From Rhodospirillum sp. (GTDB lineage Bacteria > Pseudomonadota > Alphaproteobacteria > Rhodospirillales > Rhodospirillaceae), in contig JAIOYK010000057.1 of NCBI GenBank assembly GCA_021741145.1, positions 1-35,742 on the forward strand: 35,742 bases of DNA. Direction: 5' to 3'. Positions 15,806 through 24,219 of the stretch are shown piece after piece (position 1 is the stretch's first letter; every line of letters begins with the position of its first letter). A program made the position numbers and the translations under genes. The notes below the pieces were generated by a model, which worked only from the letters and a program-made list of their open reading frames with translations, was not told the origin of the DNA and did not search any database.

Positions 15806-16603
15806 TCACCGGGTCAGGATGAAGGCGAAGATCATATCGGTGACGATGATCGCGCTGATGGCCTGAACGACGGATCGGGTGGTCAGGCGTCCAACGCCCT
15901 CGGCGCCCCCGGTGACGGAGGCCCCGTTGACAACGCCAACCAGGACGATTTCCAGGGCGAAAAGGCCGCTTTTACCCAGGCCGTGGGCCAGGTCGTTGAC
16001 CCTGAGGATCCGGAAGGATTCATCGAAGAAGGCGGGCAGGGACATCCCCAGATCAATCTGGACATAGAAGCCGGCGCCCAACATGGCGATCCCCATGGCC
16101 ATGAAGGTCATCAAGGGCACCATGACCAGACTGGCGATCAGGGCCGGGGCGACCAGGAAGCGGGTGGGGTCGATGCCCATGACGGTCAGGGCGTCGATTT
16201 CTTGATTGATCTTCATGGTTCCCAATCGGGCGGCCAAGGAGGATCCAGAGCGCCCGGCCACCAGGATCCCCGTGATCAGCGGGGCGAATTCCCGAACGAC
16301 GGAAAAGGCCACGCCGAACACCACCTGTTGCTCGGCGCCGAAGGTGCGCAGGGTGTAAATCCCCTGAATGGCCAGCATCATGCCAATGGTGCCGTTCATG
16401 ACCAGGATGATGGGTAGGGCGGTAATGCCGATTTCCATGGCTTGACGGATGATGGCCGACAGGCGCACGGGCTGGCGGTGGAGGCGTCCGAAGGCGACCC
16501 AGAACAGGCTTTCCAGGAACAGCATGGCCGCGTGGCCCAGTTCCTGAACCCCACTTGTCGTTGCCTGTCCGATACGTTCGATCCGTTGGATCACCGGGGT
16601 CAT
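15806..16603 (-). CDS. mlaE: Mla-type ABC transporter permease
   Basis: This is the inner-membrane permease of the Mla-type transporter, 265 residues, with an N-terminal amphipathic region, then about five to six transmembrane helices and the family motif 'INQEIDALTVMGIDP'. 'VMNGTIGMMLAIQG' and 'GAEGVGRLTTRSVVQAI' are also typical. It lies 50 bases downstream of the STAS gene. In E. coli, the STAS protein MlaB binds the ATPase of this complex, so the upstream STAS gene may belong functionally here as well as to the partner-switching set. Confidence 0.94.
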   Translation of the reverse strand: MTPVIQRIERIGQATTSGVQELGHAAMLFLESLFWVAFGRLHRQPVRLSAIIRQAMEIGITALPIILVMNGTIGMMLAIQGIYTLRTFGAEQQVVFGVAFSVVREFAPLITGILVAGRSGSSLAARLGTMKINQEIDALTVMGIDPTRFLVAPALIASLVMVPLMTFMAMGIAMLGAGFYVQIDLGMSLPAFFDESFRILRVNDLAHGLGKSGLFALEIVLVGVVNGASVTGGAEGVGRLTTRSVVQAISAIIVTDMIFAFILTR

Positions 16604-16653
16604 GGAACCGCCGTTTCATGCTGGTCCCGCGCCGAGGCGGGGAAGGGATTGGC

Positions 16654-16983
16654 TCAGCTTTCGCCCAGGGTGGCGTCCACGCTGTCGACGATGGTGAAGA
16701 CTTTGTCAAGGCGACCCAGCTGGATCACCCGCATCGCCCCCGGGGAAACCTTGGCGAGGGTGAAGGAAACCTTCTTTTCCTTGGCCAGCTTCAGCGCCTC
16801 CAGCAGGCTGGTGATGCCAGAGCTATCGATATAGTCCACGGCGCCCAGGTCCACGACCAGGGCGGTATTCGCTTTTAAGGACTCGATTAAAGCCTCCCGC
16901 AGTTTGGGAGAAGTCTGCAAATCCACTTCACCGGTCACAGCGACAACGGTCACTTTGCCCAGTTCTCTGATATCGACCTTCAT
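16654..16983 (-). CDS. STAS-domain anti-sigma factor antagonist (or MlaB-like)
   Basis: This 109-residue single STAS domain has a typical core: 'VTVVAVTGEVDLQTSPKLREAL', then 'VVDLGAVDYIDSSGITSLLEAL' with the phosphorylatable serine among S54/S55. In partner switching the unphosphorylated form frees a regulator from the anti-sigma kinase; the kinase phosphorylates it and the PP2C phosphatase resets it. I placed the start at ATG 16983, which overlaps the kinase stop by ATGA; upstream in-frame sequence is a shadow of the kinase gene. Its position between the kinase gene and mlaE allows either the anti-sigma or the MlaB role. Confidence 0.92.
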   Translation of the reverse strand: MKVDIRELGKVTVVAVTGEVDLQTSPKLREALIESLKANTALVVDLGAVDYIDSSGITSLLEALKLAKEKKVSFTLAKVSPGAMRVIQLGRLDKVFTIVDSVDATLGES

Positions 16984-17549
16984 TCCGTTCCGTCCTTCCC
17001 CAATGTGCCCTCTCGGCCAAAGGTCCCGTCTCCGGATCCATTCGAATCCTGCCCGGGGGCCGAATCCTGTTCGTGGGCCGATTCCTGCTCGTCGACGCCA
17101 GTTTCGCCCGGCCCATCCCCGGGCGGACATTCGAGAGATTTGACCATGCGGAACAGGTTCCCTCCGCCCGCTGGAGGCTCGAGGAACCCGCATAGGTCCG
17201 TGACCTCTTGAATGAAATGTGTGCCCAAGCCACCGGGGCGGATATCATCCAGATCCCTTGGCTTCACTGTAGCCGGGTCGATGCACGGCGCGAAGTCCCG
17301 AAGCAATATTTCCAGATTCTTTCCCATGATCCGAGCTTCCACCACCATGTCTCCAGCGAAGTTATCCCCATAGGCGTGGCGAACTACGTTTTGGCAGGCT
17401 TCGTCGATGGCGATCAGCATGTCCCGGGTCCATTCCGGCGAACAACCGAGTGCAGACAGGGCATCCCGGGTGCTCGCCCGGATCAGGCGTAAGCGGTCGG
17501 CCTGGGCGGGTACCCTTAAGGAAAATAGGAGGTTCGATTGGGTTTTCAT
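16980..17549 (-). CDS. RsbW-like anti-sigma regulatory factor (serine kinase)
   Basis: This HATPase-type serine kinase would bind and phosphorylate the STAS protein encoded next. The 189-residue protein shows N box 'AIDEACQNVVRHAYG' near 47-61, a 'RDFAPCIDP' segment at the G1 position and 'RPGGLGTHFIQEVTD' at the G2 position. The last 45 or so residues are acidic and Gly/Ser-rich, probably disordered. ATG 17549 overlaps the phosphatase stop by one base (TGATG); a GTG three bases earlier is the alternative start. No dedicated sigma factor is adjacent, so the downstream target is unknown. Confidence 0.91.
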   Translation of the reverse strand: MKTQSNLLFSLRVPAQADRLRLIRASTRDALSALGCSPEWTRDMLIAIDEACQNVVRHAYGDNFAGDMVVEARIMGKNLEILLRDFAPCIDPATVKPRDLDDIRPGGLGTHFIQEVTDLCGFLEPPAGGGNLFRMVKSLECPPGDGPGETGVDEQESAHEQDSAPGQDSNGSGDGTFGREGTLGKDGTE

Positions 17550-18838
17550 CACGCGGCGCTCCCCTTCGTCCCGGGTTCATTGGGGCCGCGAACGATCAGT
17601 AAGGTGATGTCGTCGCGTTGCTTCACGTCATCCGCCAAAAGGGTCTCGGCAATCTTGGCCAGTTGTTGGCCCGCGGGCAGGGCACGCCCGGCGCGCAGCA
17701 TGTCCTTGACCCGCTCGGTCCCGACCATGGTCCCGTCCTTGGTCTTGGCCTCCGTCACGCCGTCGGTGAAAATGTAGAGATCTTTTCCCGTAAGGAGCAG
17801 GTCCGATTCAGGAAAACCATCCGGACCGGCGATATCGGGGAAAATTCCAAGGGGCGGTACTTCCGCGGGAAGGGCCTCGAACCGGTCGGCGGATCTGTCA
17901 AAGACCTGTGTGGGTTCATGCCCCGCGTTGGACAGAAAAACCCGCGAGCCATCCTCCACGATCATCCCCGAGACCATGGTGACGAACATCCCCCGCGAGG
18001 CGGTTTCGCACAATTCGGCGTTCAACGTGTCCATCAGCGGTCCAGGCGAGGGCATGGTCTTGGCCAGGCAGCGGAATAGGCTGGCGGTCTTGGCCATCAT
18101 CAGGGCGGCGTTCATGCCCTTGCCCGAGACATCGCCGACGCAGAACCAACGCCGTCCCTTGGGGTCCACCAGAATATCGAAGAAATCGCCCGATACGTCA
18201 TGGGCCGCGATGTTGATGCCGTGGATGGGGGCGTCGTCGGGATCGGGCGCGGGCAACAGGCCGCGTTGAATCTCCGCGGCCAGTTCCAACTCGCGCACCA
18301 GCCGCTCCCGTTCCAAAAGCTGTTCCGTCAGCCGGGCGTTCAGCAGAGCCAGCGCCGCGGATCGGGCCAGGGTCGTCAGGACGCGCAGGTCCTCCATGTT
18401 GAATAGGCCGTCGCCATCAAACTTGTTGATGATTTCCACTACGCCCATGTGCTGGTCGCGGACCGTCAGGGGGGCGCAGAGGATGGACCGGGTGGTGAAG
18501 CCCGTTCTTTTATCCACTTGCCCGCCGAAATCCGGGTCATCGGAGACGTCCCGCACCAGTTGGGAGCGGTTTTCCGTCACCGTGCGTCCGATGACTCCGA
18601 GTTTGGCGGGCAGACGCAATCCAGTAATGTCAACCGGCCCGTGGCACGCCCGGCAGACCAGATCCTTGTCGCCGTTTTCCAGAAGGAACAGGCTCGCCGC
18701 CTCCGCGTGGAGAAGCTCCGCCACCTGACGCAGACCATGGCGCATGGTTAATTCCGCGTCCTGGGAGGTGGTGAACTCCCGGGTCATGTCCGCGATCAGA
18801 TCAAGCGGATCCTTGGGGCGATCGTGGGAGTCGGACAA
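17549..18838 (-). CDS. GAF-domain PP2C-type serine phosphatase (RsbU/SpoIIE family)
   Basis: This is the input phosphatase of the partner-switching set. It probably dephosphorylates the STAS protein when its GAF domain senses a small ligand or stress. From the start used here (429 residues), a GAF domain spans about 15-175, a helical linker 'LLERERLVRELELAAEIQRGLLP' follows, and the PPM/SpoIIE domain runs from about 200 ('HDVSGDFFDI', 'GDVSGKGMNAALMMAKT', 'LSNAGHEPTQVF', 'FTDGVTEA', 'RDDITLLIV'). The start is uncertain: the frame is open to 19135, but the first 99 codons look non-coding and AT-richer. TTG 18838 fits the domain edge but lacks a good ribosome site. Confidence 0.88.
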   Translation of the reverse strand: MSDSHDRPKDPLDLIADMTREFTTSQDAELTMRHGLRQVAELLHAEAASLFLLENGDKDLVCRACHGPVDITGLRLPAKLGVIGRTVTENRSQLVRDVSDDPDFGGQVDKRTGFTTRSILCAPLTVRDQHMGVVEIINKFDGDGLFNMEDLRVLTTLARSAALALLNARLTEQLLERERLVRELELAAEIQRGLLPAPDPDDAPIHGINIAAHDVSGDFFDILVDPKGRRWFCVGDVSGKGMNAALMMAKTASLFRCLAKTMPSPGPLMDTLNAELCETASRGMFVTMVSGMIVEDGSRVFLSNAGHEPTQVFDRSADRFEALPAEVPPLGIFPDIAGPDGFPESDLLLTGKDLYIFTDGVTEAKTKDGTMVGTERVKDMLRAGRALPAGQQLAKIAETLLADDVKQRDDITLLIVRGPNEPGTKGSAA

Positions 18839-19131
18839 GGGCGGGTTCCGCTGGTGGGAGGATGTCCGGGAGGGGGCGGAAACCGGGGACCCAGGGTCCC
18901 AGAGGGGGCAAGAGCCAAAGGTCCCTGGAGGGAAAGTGAACAGGATACCATGGGGTGGCGTGTCCGGACTGTGCACACCATACCATTCACTATTCCGGGC
19001 CAATTCTGCCACCGTCGATGCGTCTCCGCAATGGCTGGGGCCGCTTGTCTTTGTTCCGGAATGGAATAATCGGTTGAATTGCGATCGTTGTTTTTCTGGT
19101 GCGATAGCGGAATGGTCAGTGGAATTGGCGG
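18839..19131 (-). other. Upstream region of the partner-switching operon
   Basis: This stretch lies between the photolyase stop and the likely phosphatase start. Bases about 19050-19125 are clearly AT-richer than the surroundings, which would suit a promoter, but I find no pair of boxes good enough to mark. A reading frame crosses the whole region in phase with the phosphatase gene without resembling any domain. Confidence 0.4.
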
Positions 19132-20580
19132 TCACGGGGCCGGAGAAGTGAGGCTCTTTAAGGCCGCCAATGCCCGCTTCCGGGCTTGGCCATGGTCAAT
19201 AATGGGGTGAGGATAGGTTTCTCCCAGGCGCACCTTTGCTGAGGCCAGCTCAAGGGGGGCCGCGGTCCAGGGCGCATGAAGGGCGGCGTCTGGCAGGGCT
19301 GCCAGCTCGGGCAACCAGCGTCGTAGATAAAGGCCCTTGGGGTCGAATTTCTGACTTTGGGTCACGGGATTGAAGATCCGGAAGAACGGCGCGGCGTCGG
19401 CGCCGCATCCGGCCACCCATTGCCAGCCCGCGGCATTGTTGGCCGGGCAGGCGTCCACCAGGGTGTCCCAGAACCACCGCTCGCCCTCTTGCCAGGGAAC
19501 CAGCAGGTCCTTGATCAGGAACGAGGCGGCGATCATCCGGATCCGGTTGTGCATCCACCCCGTATGCCACAGTTCCCTCAGGCTCGCGTCGACGATGGGA
19601 TAGCCGGTGCGGCCTTGGGTCCAGGCGGTCAGGGAGGCGGCGGCTTCCGCCTCCCCGGCCCAGGGAAAACGGGTATATTCTTCGCGGAGGGGGCGGTGGG
19701 CCATGTCCGGGTTCCGGTGCAGCAGATGGTGACAGAACTCCCGCCAACCCACCTCCCTCAGGAACGCCGCGGCCCCTGGGGAGCGGTTCCCCCGGCAGGT
19801 GGCCAGGACCTGGTTTGGGGAAATCTCTCCGAACCGCAGATGGGGTGAAAGCCGGGATGTGAGGGCCTGACCGGGCAGGTCCCGGCCCTCGGCGTAGCGG
19901 TCAACGGGGTCCTCCAGGAAGCGGTCCAGCCGGTCCCGGGCACCGGCTTCTCCGGGAGTCCAGGCGTCCCGCAGACCCCCCGCCCAGTCGGGACGGAGGG
20001 GGAGAAGGGTCCAGTCCTCCAGGTTGTCGCTTCGGGGGTGGTCGTCGGGAGCGTCCAACCGCGGCGGGGTGGGAAGAGGCGAGCCGGGGGCGAGGTCCTC
20101 CGTCAAGGCGATCGACAGGGTCTTCCAGAAGGGGGTGAAGACCTTGAAGGACGTTCCGCTCTTGGTGGTCAGGGCATCGGGGTGGTGGAGCAGGGTGCCG
20201 TTGAACAGGCGGACCGAGACGCCATCGACGCGCAGGGTCTCGAACAGGGTGGCGTCCGAGGTCCCCGGGGCGCCAAAGCGCTGATTGGCGAGGAGGGACC
20301 GGGCGCCGCTTTCCGTGATGACCTCGGGCAGGATCCGGGTCGGGTTCCCCCGTCGCAAGAGCAGTCGCCCCCCCCGTGTCTCGATGTCCCGGGCCAGCCG
20401 GTCCAGGGATCCGTGCAGCCACCAGCGGGCCGCGCGCCCCAACGGGCGGTGGTCCTCGCTCTCCTCCAGGACGAAAAGGGCGAGGAGAGGGGCGTCGGCG
20501 CGGGCCGCGGCGTCGACCGCGGGATTGTCGGACAGACGCAGGTCCTGACGGAACCAAAGGAGGACGGGGGGAGGCGACAT
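19132..20580 (-). CDS. phrB: Deoxyribodipyrimidine photolyase (class I cryptochrome/photolyase family)
   Basis: This repairs UV-induced cyclobutane pyrimidine dimers using blue light and FADH-. At 482 residues the length is standard. The N-terminal antenna domain begins 'VLLWFRQDLRLSDNPAV'. The FAD-binding C-terminal domain has 'RLSPHLRFGEISPNQV', 'REVGWREFCHHLL', 'TGWMHNRIRMIAASFLIKD' and 'NNAAGWQWVAGCGADAAPFFRIFNP', which includes tryptophans used in electron transfer and substrate binding. It follows the exported-protein gene by 70 bases and precedes the stress-type phosphatase operon on the same strand. Confidence 0.95.
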   Translation of the reverse strand: MSPPPVLLWFRQDLRLSDNPAVDAAARADAPLLALFVLEESEDHRPLGRAARWWLHGSLDRLARDIETRGGRLLLRRGNPTRILPEVITESGARSLLANQRFGAPGTSDATLFETLRVDGVSVRLFNGTLLHHPDALTTKSGTSFKVFTPFWKTLSIALTEDLAPGSPLPTPPRLDAPDDHPRSDNLEDWTLLPLRPDWAGGLRDAWTPGEAGARDRLDRFLEDPVDRYAEGRDLPGQALTSRLSPHLRFGEISPNQVLATCRGNRSPGAAAFLREVGWREFCHHLLHRNPDMAHRPLREEYTRFPWAGEAEAAASLTAWTQGRTGYPIVDASLRELWHTGWMHNRIRMIAASFLIKDLLVPWQEGERWFWDTLVDACPANNAAGWQWVAGCGADAAPFFRIFNPVTQSQKFDPKGLYLRRWLPELAALPDAALHAPWTAAPLELASAKVRLGETYPHPIIDHGQARKRALAALKSLTSPAP

Positions 20581-20650
20581 GGGGGCGAAGGTTCCGGTGT
20601 GGTGTCAAGGGGGTGCGTTTACGGGGAGGGGCCGCCGCCGATTCACCGCC

Positions 20651-21265
20651 TTATCGTTTCGCCGGTTCGACGGTTATGCTCTCTACGATGGTCTGGGCCG
20701 AGGGCAAACCCTCATCGAATAGGTCGTCCGGGGCGGTGTAGATGGCCAGGTGCACCACGGGGATATCCGCCCGTCCAATGGCCACGACCCACTGGCGGAT
20801 GGGTCCTTCCTTGCCGAGAAAGCGGGTCACCGCCTGGGTTCCGTCCACGCCAGGACCGGAGTTGACGTAATGGAAGGGCGCCTCCCGCAGGATTTCCTGA
20901 GTTTCCCCCTTGGTCTGGATAAAGGCCACGTAGTCCGAGACCGCCCGCGCCGCGCCCTGGCTGGGCAGGGACGGCGTTGGGTTCTTCTGGTTGGTTAGTT
21001 GCACCGTGGCGTACCACTGGGGGGTATCCCGGGGGCCTTGGATGAGCAGGCTATGGCCGTTCTCCACCGTCTGGGACCAGCTTTCTGGCATGCGGTAGTG
21101 TATCCCCATGCCCTTTGGGGCCATGGGGACCAGAGCACCGGGCGCGGTGGAGAGACCCGCGCGGGCCGATCCATCCCCGGTCGCCGCCCGGGCCATGGGC
21201 GACAGGGCCACCACGGCCAGGAGAGTGGCGGTCAAGAGGGGTGAGAGCGGACGAAATCGGGTCAT
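20651..21265 (-). CDS. Exported protein of unknown function
   Basis: This 204-residue protein has a clear signal peptide (1-28, 'LSPLLTATLLAVVALSPMARA'). The mature part has 'GIHYRMPESWSQTVENGHSLLIQG' and ends 'TIVESITVEPAKR'. That pattern, a strand-rich domain closing with 'IVESI', resembles small periplasmic or lipoprotein domains of the PsbP/DcrB sort, but I cannot assign it. I chose ATG 21265 because it gives the signal peptide and overlaps the HIT gene stop by ATGA, implying coupled translation. The frame extends upstream only as a shadow of the HIT gene. Confidence 0.85.
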   Translation of the reverse strand: MTRFRPLSPLLTATLLAVVALSPMARAATGDGSARAGLSTAPGALVPMAPKGMGIHYRMPESWSQTVENGHSLLIQGPRDTPQWYATVQLTNQKNPTPSLPSQGAARAVSDYVAFIQTKGETQEILREAPFHYVNSGPGVDGTQAVTRFLGKEGPIRQWVVAIGRADIPVVHLAIYTAPDDLFDEGLPSAQTIVESITVEPAKR

Positions 21266-21684
21266 TGGGCGGAATCCTCTGGTGCGACAAGCCTGGCGCG
21301 GAGCCTGGCCAGGGTTTCGGTCAGGGCGGCTTGGTCCAGGTGCTCGGGCGACCCTTGGCCCCAAACAGGACCGGGCCAAGCGGTGTCTCCAGGCTTGCGG
21401 GCGATCACATGGACATGCAGTTGGGACACGATATTGCCGATGGCGGCGATATTGATTTTTGTCGCGCCGGTTGCCGTTTTCAGGATGGCGCCCGCGTGAT
21501 TGGCCTCCCGCCAAAGCAGGACCTGGTCCGCTTCGTTCAGGTCGAAGGGCTCCACGACGGTGGCGCGGCGGGGGATCAAAATCAGCCAGGGGTAGCGCGC
21601 GTCGTCCATCAGGCGCACCTGACACAGGGGCCATTGCGTCACGGGGTGGCTGTCCGCCACCAGGCGGGGATCCAATTCGAACAT
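21262..21684 (-). CDS. HIT-family nucleotide-binding protein
   Basis: This 140-residue protein of the histidine-triad superfamily (nucleotide hydrolases and transferases) has the C-terminal motif 'SQLHVHVIARKPGD', i.e. Q-L-H-V-H-V-I. The first His of the HxHxH triad is Gln while the catalytic middle and last His remain; this looks like a subfamily feature. 'GNIVSQLHVHVIAR' and 'AWPGPVWG' support the call. I prefer ATG 21684 with AAGGATGAGG directly before it; ATG 21693 is the alternative. It is the first gene of a minus-strand run that continues with the exported protein and phrB. Confidence 0.88.
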   Translation of the reverse strand: MFELDPRLVADSHPVTQWPLCQVRLMDDARYPWLILIPRRATVVEPFDLNEADQVLLWREANHAGAILKTATGATKINIAAIGNIVSQLHVHVIARKPGDTAWPGPVWGQGSPEHLDQAALTETLARLRARLVAPEDSAQ

Positions 21685-21837
21685 GGGCCTCATCCTTCGC
21701 GTCGGAGGGAGAAAGGGAAGGGCAAGACGGGAGTCAAGTGGGTTGCTCCAGCCCCGGTGGACAAGATAGGTTGCCACGCCCGCCCTGGTGCCGGGGGGTG
21801 GTCCGGTGGCGCCGGAAGGTAACGGAAAGGTTTTGTC

Positions 21838-22794
21838 ATGGCGAGTGGATCGCGGCCAGAGTCCCCCTTTGTTTCCCCTTACGTGTTGTTGCTCTTCCCT
21901 CCCCTGTTGTGGGCGACCAATGCCATTGTGGGGCGCTGGGCGCCGGAGCTGGGCATTTCGCCCATCGGTTTGGCCTTCTGGCGTTGGATTCTTGCCTTTC
22001 TTCTGCTGTTGCCCTTTTCCTGGCGGTCCCTGATCGACGATTGGGACGTGATTCGCCGCCGCTGGGTCCTGATCCTCTTTCTCGGAATCCTGAGCGCCGG
22101 GGCCTATAACACCCTTCTTTACATGGCCTTGGCCACGTCCACGGCGATCAACATCACCCTTCTGGGCGCCAGCCTGCCGATCGTCATGGCGGTGATCGCC
22201 CGATTCTGGCTGGGCGAGCGCCTGAGCCCCCGCAAGATAGGGGGCATCGTCCTCTCCGCCTTGGGTGTGGTATTGGTGGTGTCGCGGGGAGAATGGGCGG
22301 TTCTGAAGGGGTTCCAACTTCATGAAGGGGACCTATTGATGCTGGCCGCGACCCTTTGCTGGGCGGTCTATTCCGTTCTGTTGCGGCGCCATCCCCCAGG
22401 TCTGAAACCCATTTCCATGCTCGCCGCCCAAATGGCCGGCGGCTTGACGGTCCTCACCCCCGTTTTCCTGCTGGAGATGTCCGGTGGTGCTTCCTTCCCC
22501 ATCACGCCGATAACCCTGGCCGTCCTGGGTTACACGGCGATCTTTCCGGCGATTCTGGCCTTCTACTTCTGGAACCAGGGGGTAGCCGCGGTAGGGCCGA
22601 GTATCGCGGGCGTTTATGTCAATCTCGTGCCGATCTTCACCGCCTTCATGGCGGTGGGGCTGTTGGGCGAGGACTTCGCTTGGTACCATTTCCTGGGGCT
22701 GGTCCTGATCATGGGGGGGATTTTTATCGTCACCGGTCTGCCAATAGGGCGCATCCTTGGGCGACGCTTCGGCGGACGATCGGGCGAGGCCTGA
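21838..22794 (+). CDS. DMT-superfamily EamA-type permease
   Basis: This 318-residue inner-membrane transporter has ten predicted transmembrane helices in two EamA repeats: 'PLLWATNAIVGRWAPELG' opens repeat 1, and repeat 2 starts near 'GDLLMLAATLCWAVYSVLLRR'. 'ALATSTAINITLLGASLPI' and 'GYTAIFPAILAFYFWNQG' are typical family segments. Likely role is export of an amino acid or other metabolite; the substrate cannot be told from sequence. GGAAAGG lies before the ATG. It stands alone, divergent from the HIT gene. Confidence 0.9.
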   Translation: MASGSRPESPFVSPYVLLLFPPLLWATNAIVGRWAPELGISPIGLAFWRWILAFLLLLPFSWRSLIDDWDVIRRRWVLILFLGILSAGAYNTLLYMALATSTAINITLLGASLPIVMAVIARFWLGERLSPRKIGGIVLSALGVVLVVSRGEWAVLKGFQLHEGDLLMLAATLCWAVYSVLLRRHPPGLKPISMLAAQMAGGLTVLTPVFLLEMSGGASFPITPITLAVLGYTAIFPAILAFYFWNQGVAAVGPSIAGVYVNLVPIFTAFMAVGLLGEDFAWYHFLGLVLIMGGIFIVTGLPIGRILGRRFGGRSGEA

Positions 22795-22938
22795 TAACCT
22801 TGCACTCCGGATGGGGTCGATTTTCACTCGTCTTGGTCTGGCGGTAACCCCATGCGGCGTGTAGGGTTCGTCTGGGTAACGACAGGGATGACGGCGGACC
22901 TCCGAGACGGAGGCCGTTCGTGTAAGGTGGGGACGGAC

Positions 22939-23466
22939 ATGACCTTGAAGGACACGGACGCCAGAGCGGTGGCGGAAAGGGGGACTCCCCTTATCGTCTG
23001 GCGCGAAGACTGGAACCTGGGGATCCCGGGCATGGACCGGGATCATCGGATCCTGGTGTCCCTGATCAATCAGATTCCCTTGGCCTTTGGTGGCGCGGAA
23101 GAGCGGGTTATCGTCACCAGCGTTCTGAACGGATTGTGGGATTACACCGACTTTCATTTCGCCCGGGAAGAAGCCGTCCTGGCGGCGGCGGGCTATGTCC
23201 ATGGCGCGGACCATGCGGCCCGGCACGAAGACCTGAAGGTCCAGGTTCTGGCTTATGTCGAGGGGTATGCAAAGGATCCCGACGCCGTGGACGTGGGTGA
23301 CCTTCTTGCCTTCATGGAACGCTGGCTGATCGACCACATTCTGGTCGAGGATATGCGTTACGTCGATGCCGTTCGGCTGAGTCCGGGGGCCGAGAACGCG
23401 GCGGATCACGTCCAACTCGTCGACGACGGAACGGTCGAGGATTTCTTTTCCCAATTGGACGCCTGA
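22939..23466 (+). CDS. Bacteriohemerythrin
   Basis: This 175-residue di-iron O2-binding protein of the hemerythrin fold shows iron ligands in 'GMDRDHRILVSLIN', 'DYTDFHFAREEAVLAAAGY' (His and Glu), 'HAARHEDL' and 'WLIDHILVEDMRY'. There is no transmembrane or signalling domain, so it is a soluble oxygen carrier or sensor, often linked to motility toward oxygen or delivery of O2. I chose ATG 22939 because AAGGTGGGG lies just upstream; in-frame ATGs at 22852 and 22888 would add residues that do not fit the domain. About 25 C-terminal residues follow the fold and overlap the convergent BLUF gene by 61 bases. Confidence 0.92.
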   Translation: MTLKDTDARAVAERGTPLIVWREDWNLGIPGMDRDHRILVSLINQIPLAFGGAEERVIVTSVLNGLWDYTDFHFAREEAVLAAAGYVHGADHAARHEDLKVQVLAYVEGYAKDPDAVDVGDLLAFMERWLIDHILVEDMRYVDAVRLSPGAENAADHVQLVDDGTVEDFFSQLDA

Positions 23467-23963
23467 CACCGAACCTTGTCAGGGACGGGTGGGGATGGGG
23501 GGGGAAAGGAGACTTCCTTTCCCGGGACCACGCTCATGTCGTGGATCAGTGCACCCGTGGCGATGATCTTGTCCACGAACCCCTCTTTTTCGTGGCATCG
23601 GTTGGCCAGACACCGCTTGGGGTCGGCCCTGTCGCACGCCAAGTCCCGGGACAGAATGCGGGGGCAGGCGCTTAGGCGCGTCATGCCCCAGCGGATAAAT
23701 TGGCGACCGCCAATGGGTCGGTCGCGGACCTGGGTCACCGTGTGGTGACGGGGGTCGGTCATGATGCGGGCGAACAGGGTCCGGACCACATCGGCCTCGC
23801 CTTCCAGGACCTGGAAAATGGACCGGTTCTGCAGGTACAGGAAACCACCGATTTTCAGCAGGTTGTTTTTTCGGGTCGATCGAGTGGCGATGTTCAGGGC
23901 GGCGTCCTCGGAAAGATCCGAGGTGGTTTGGCTGACGTAGGCGAGCTGAATTAAGGTGGGCAT
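23406..23963 (-). CDS. BLUF blue-light photoreceptor with Cys-rich C-terminal extension
   Basis: BLUF domains bind FAD and change hydrogen bonding on blue light. Residues 1-95 form the domain, with Y9 ('LIQLAYVS'), N33/N34 ('KNNLLKIGGFLY') and Q51 ('FQVLEG') as flavin-contact residues. The rest (96-185) is not a standard output domain. It holds four cysteines in 24 residues (C100, C110, C118, C123, pattern C-x9-C-x7-C-x4-C) with a His after the last, then a Pro-rich tail. The final 20 codons overlap the hemerythrin gene on the other strand and may not be functional. Output is probably by protein contact or redox (inference). The ribosome site is weak. Confidence 0.9.
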   Translation of the reverse strand: MPTLIQLAYVSQTTSDLSEDAALNIATRSTRKNNLLKIGGFLYLQNRSIFQVLEGEADVVRTLFARIMTDPRHHTVTQVRDRPIGGRQFIRWGMTRLSACPRILSRDLACDRADPKRCLANRCHEKEGFVDKIIATGALIHDMSVVPGKEVSFPPPSPPVPDKVRCQASNWEKKSSTVPSSTSWT

Positions 23964-24219
23964 GGCGGGGTTCTGGAGCCTCCAGCTGACAACGGGAGCG
24001 GTTGAGTCCTCGAATTAGCCGCTTATATTCAAAGGGAGACGTCGTTCCGTGTCTCCTAATAAAAAGCATACAGAAAAACGCAGTACATTAAAAGGTCGAT
24101 TGAAGGCCCATTCCCTCGTGCGCCGACGCGTTCGAAAAGACGGCTGGCGGTGCACGAGGTCCTTAGTTTGTACGTCACCTGTCCAAACTCCGGTTGAAGC
24201 CTTCGTTTGGGTCGATACC
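23964..24219. other. AT-richer intergenic region with a GGAGAC hairpin
   Basis: GGAGAC (24035-24040) is mirrored by GTCTCC (24051-24056). On the plus strand TAATAAAAA follows. It may be an upstream element of the BLUF gene or a remote end for the EF-hand gene transcript. The region is distinctly poorer in GC than its neighbours. A basic plus-strand frame starting at GTG 24049 with AAAGGGAGA upstream is noted but not called. Confidence 0.4.

Noticed and set aside
18839-19135. N-terminal extension of the GAF-phosphatase to 19135
   Set aside because: The 99 extra codons lack domain character and cover an AT-rich, promoter-like stretch. The start remains uncertain but this one is unlikely.
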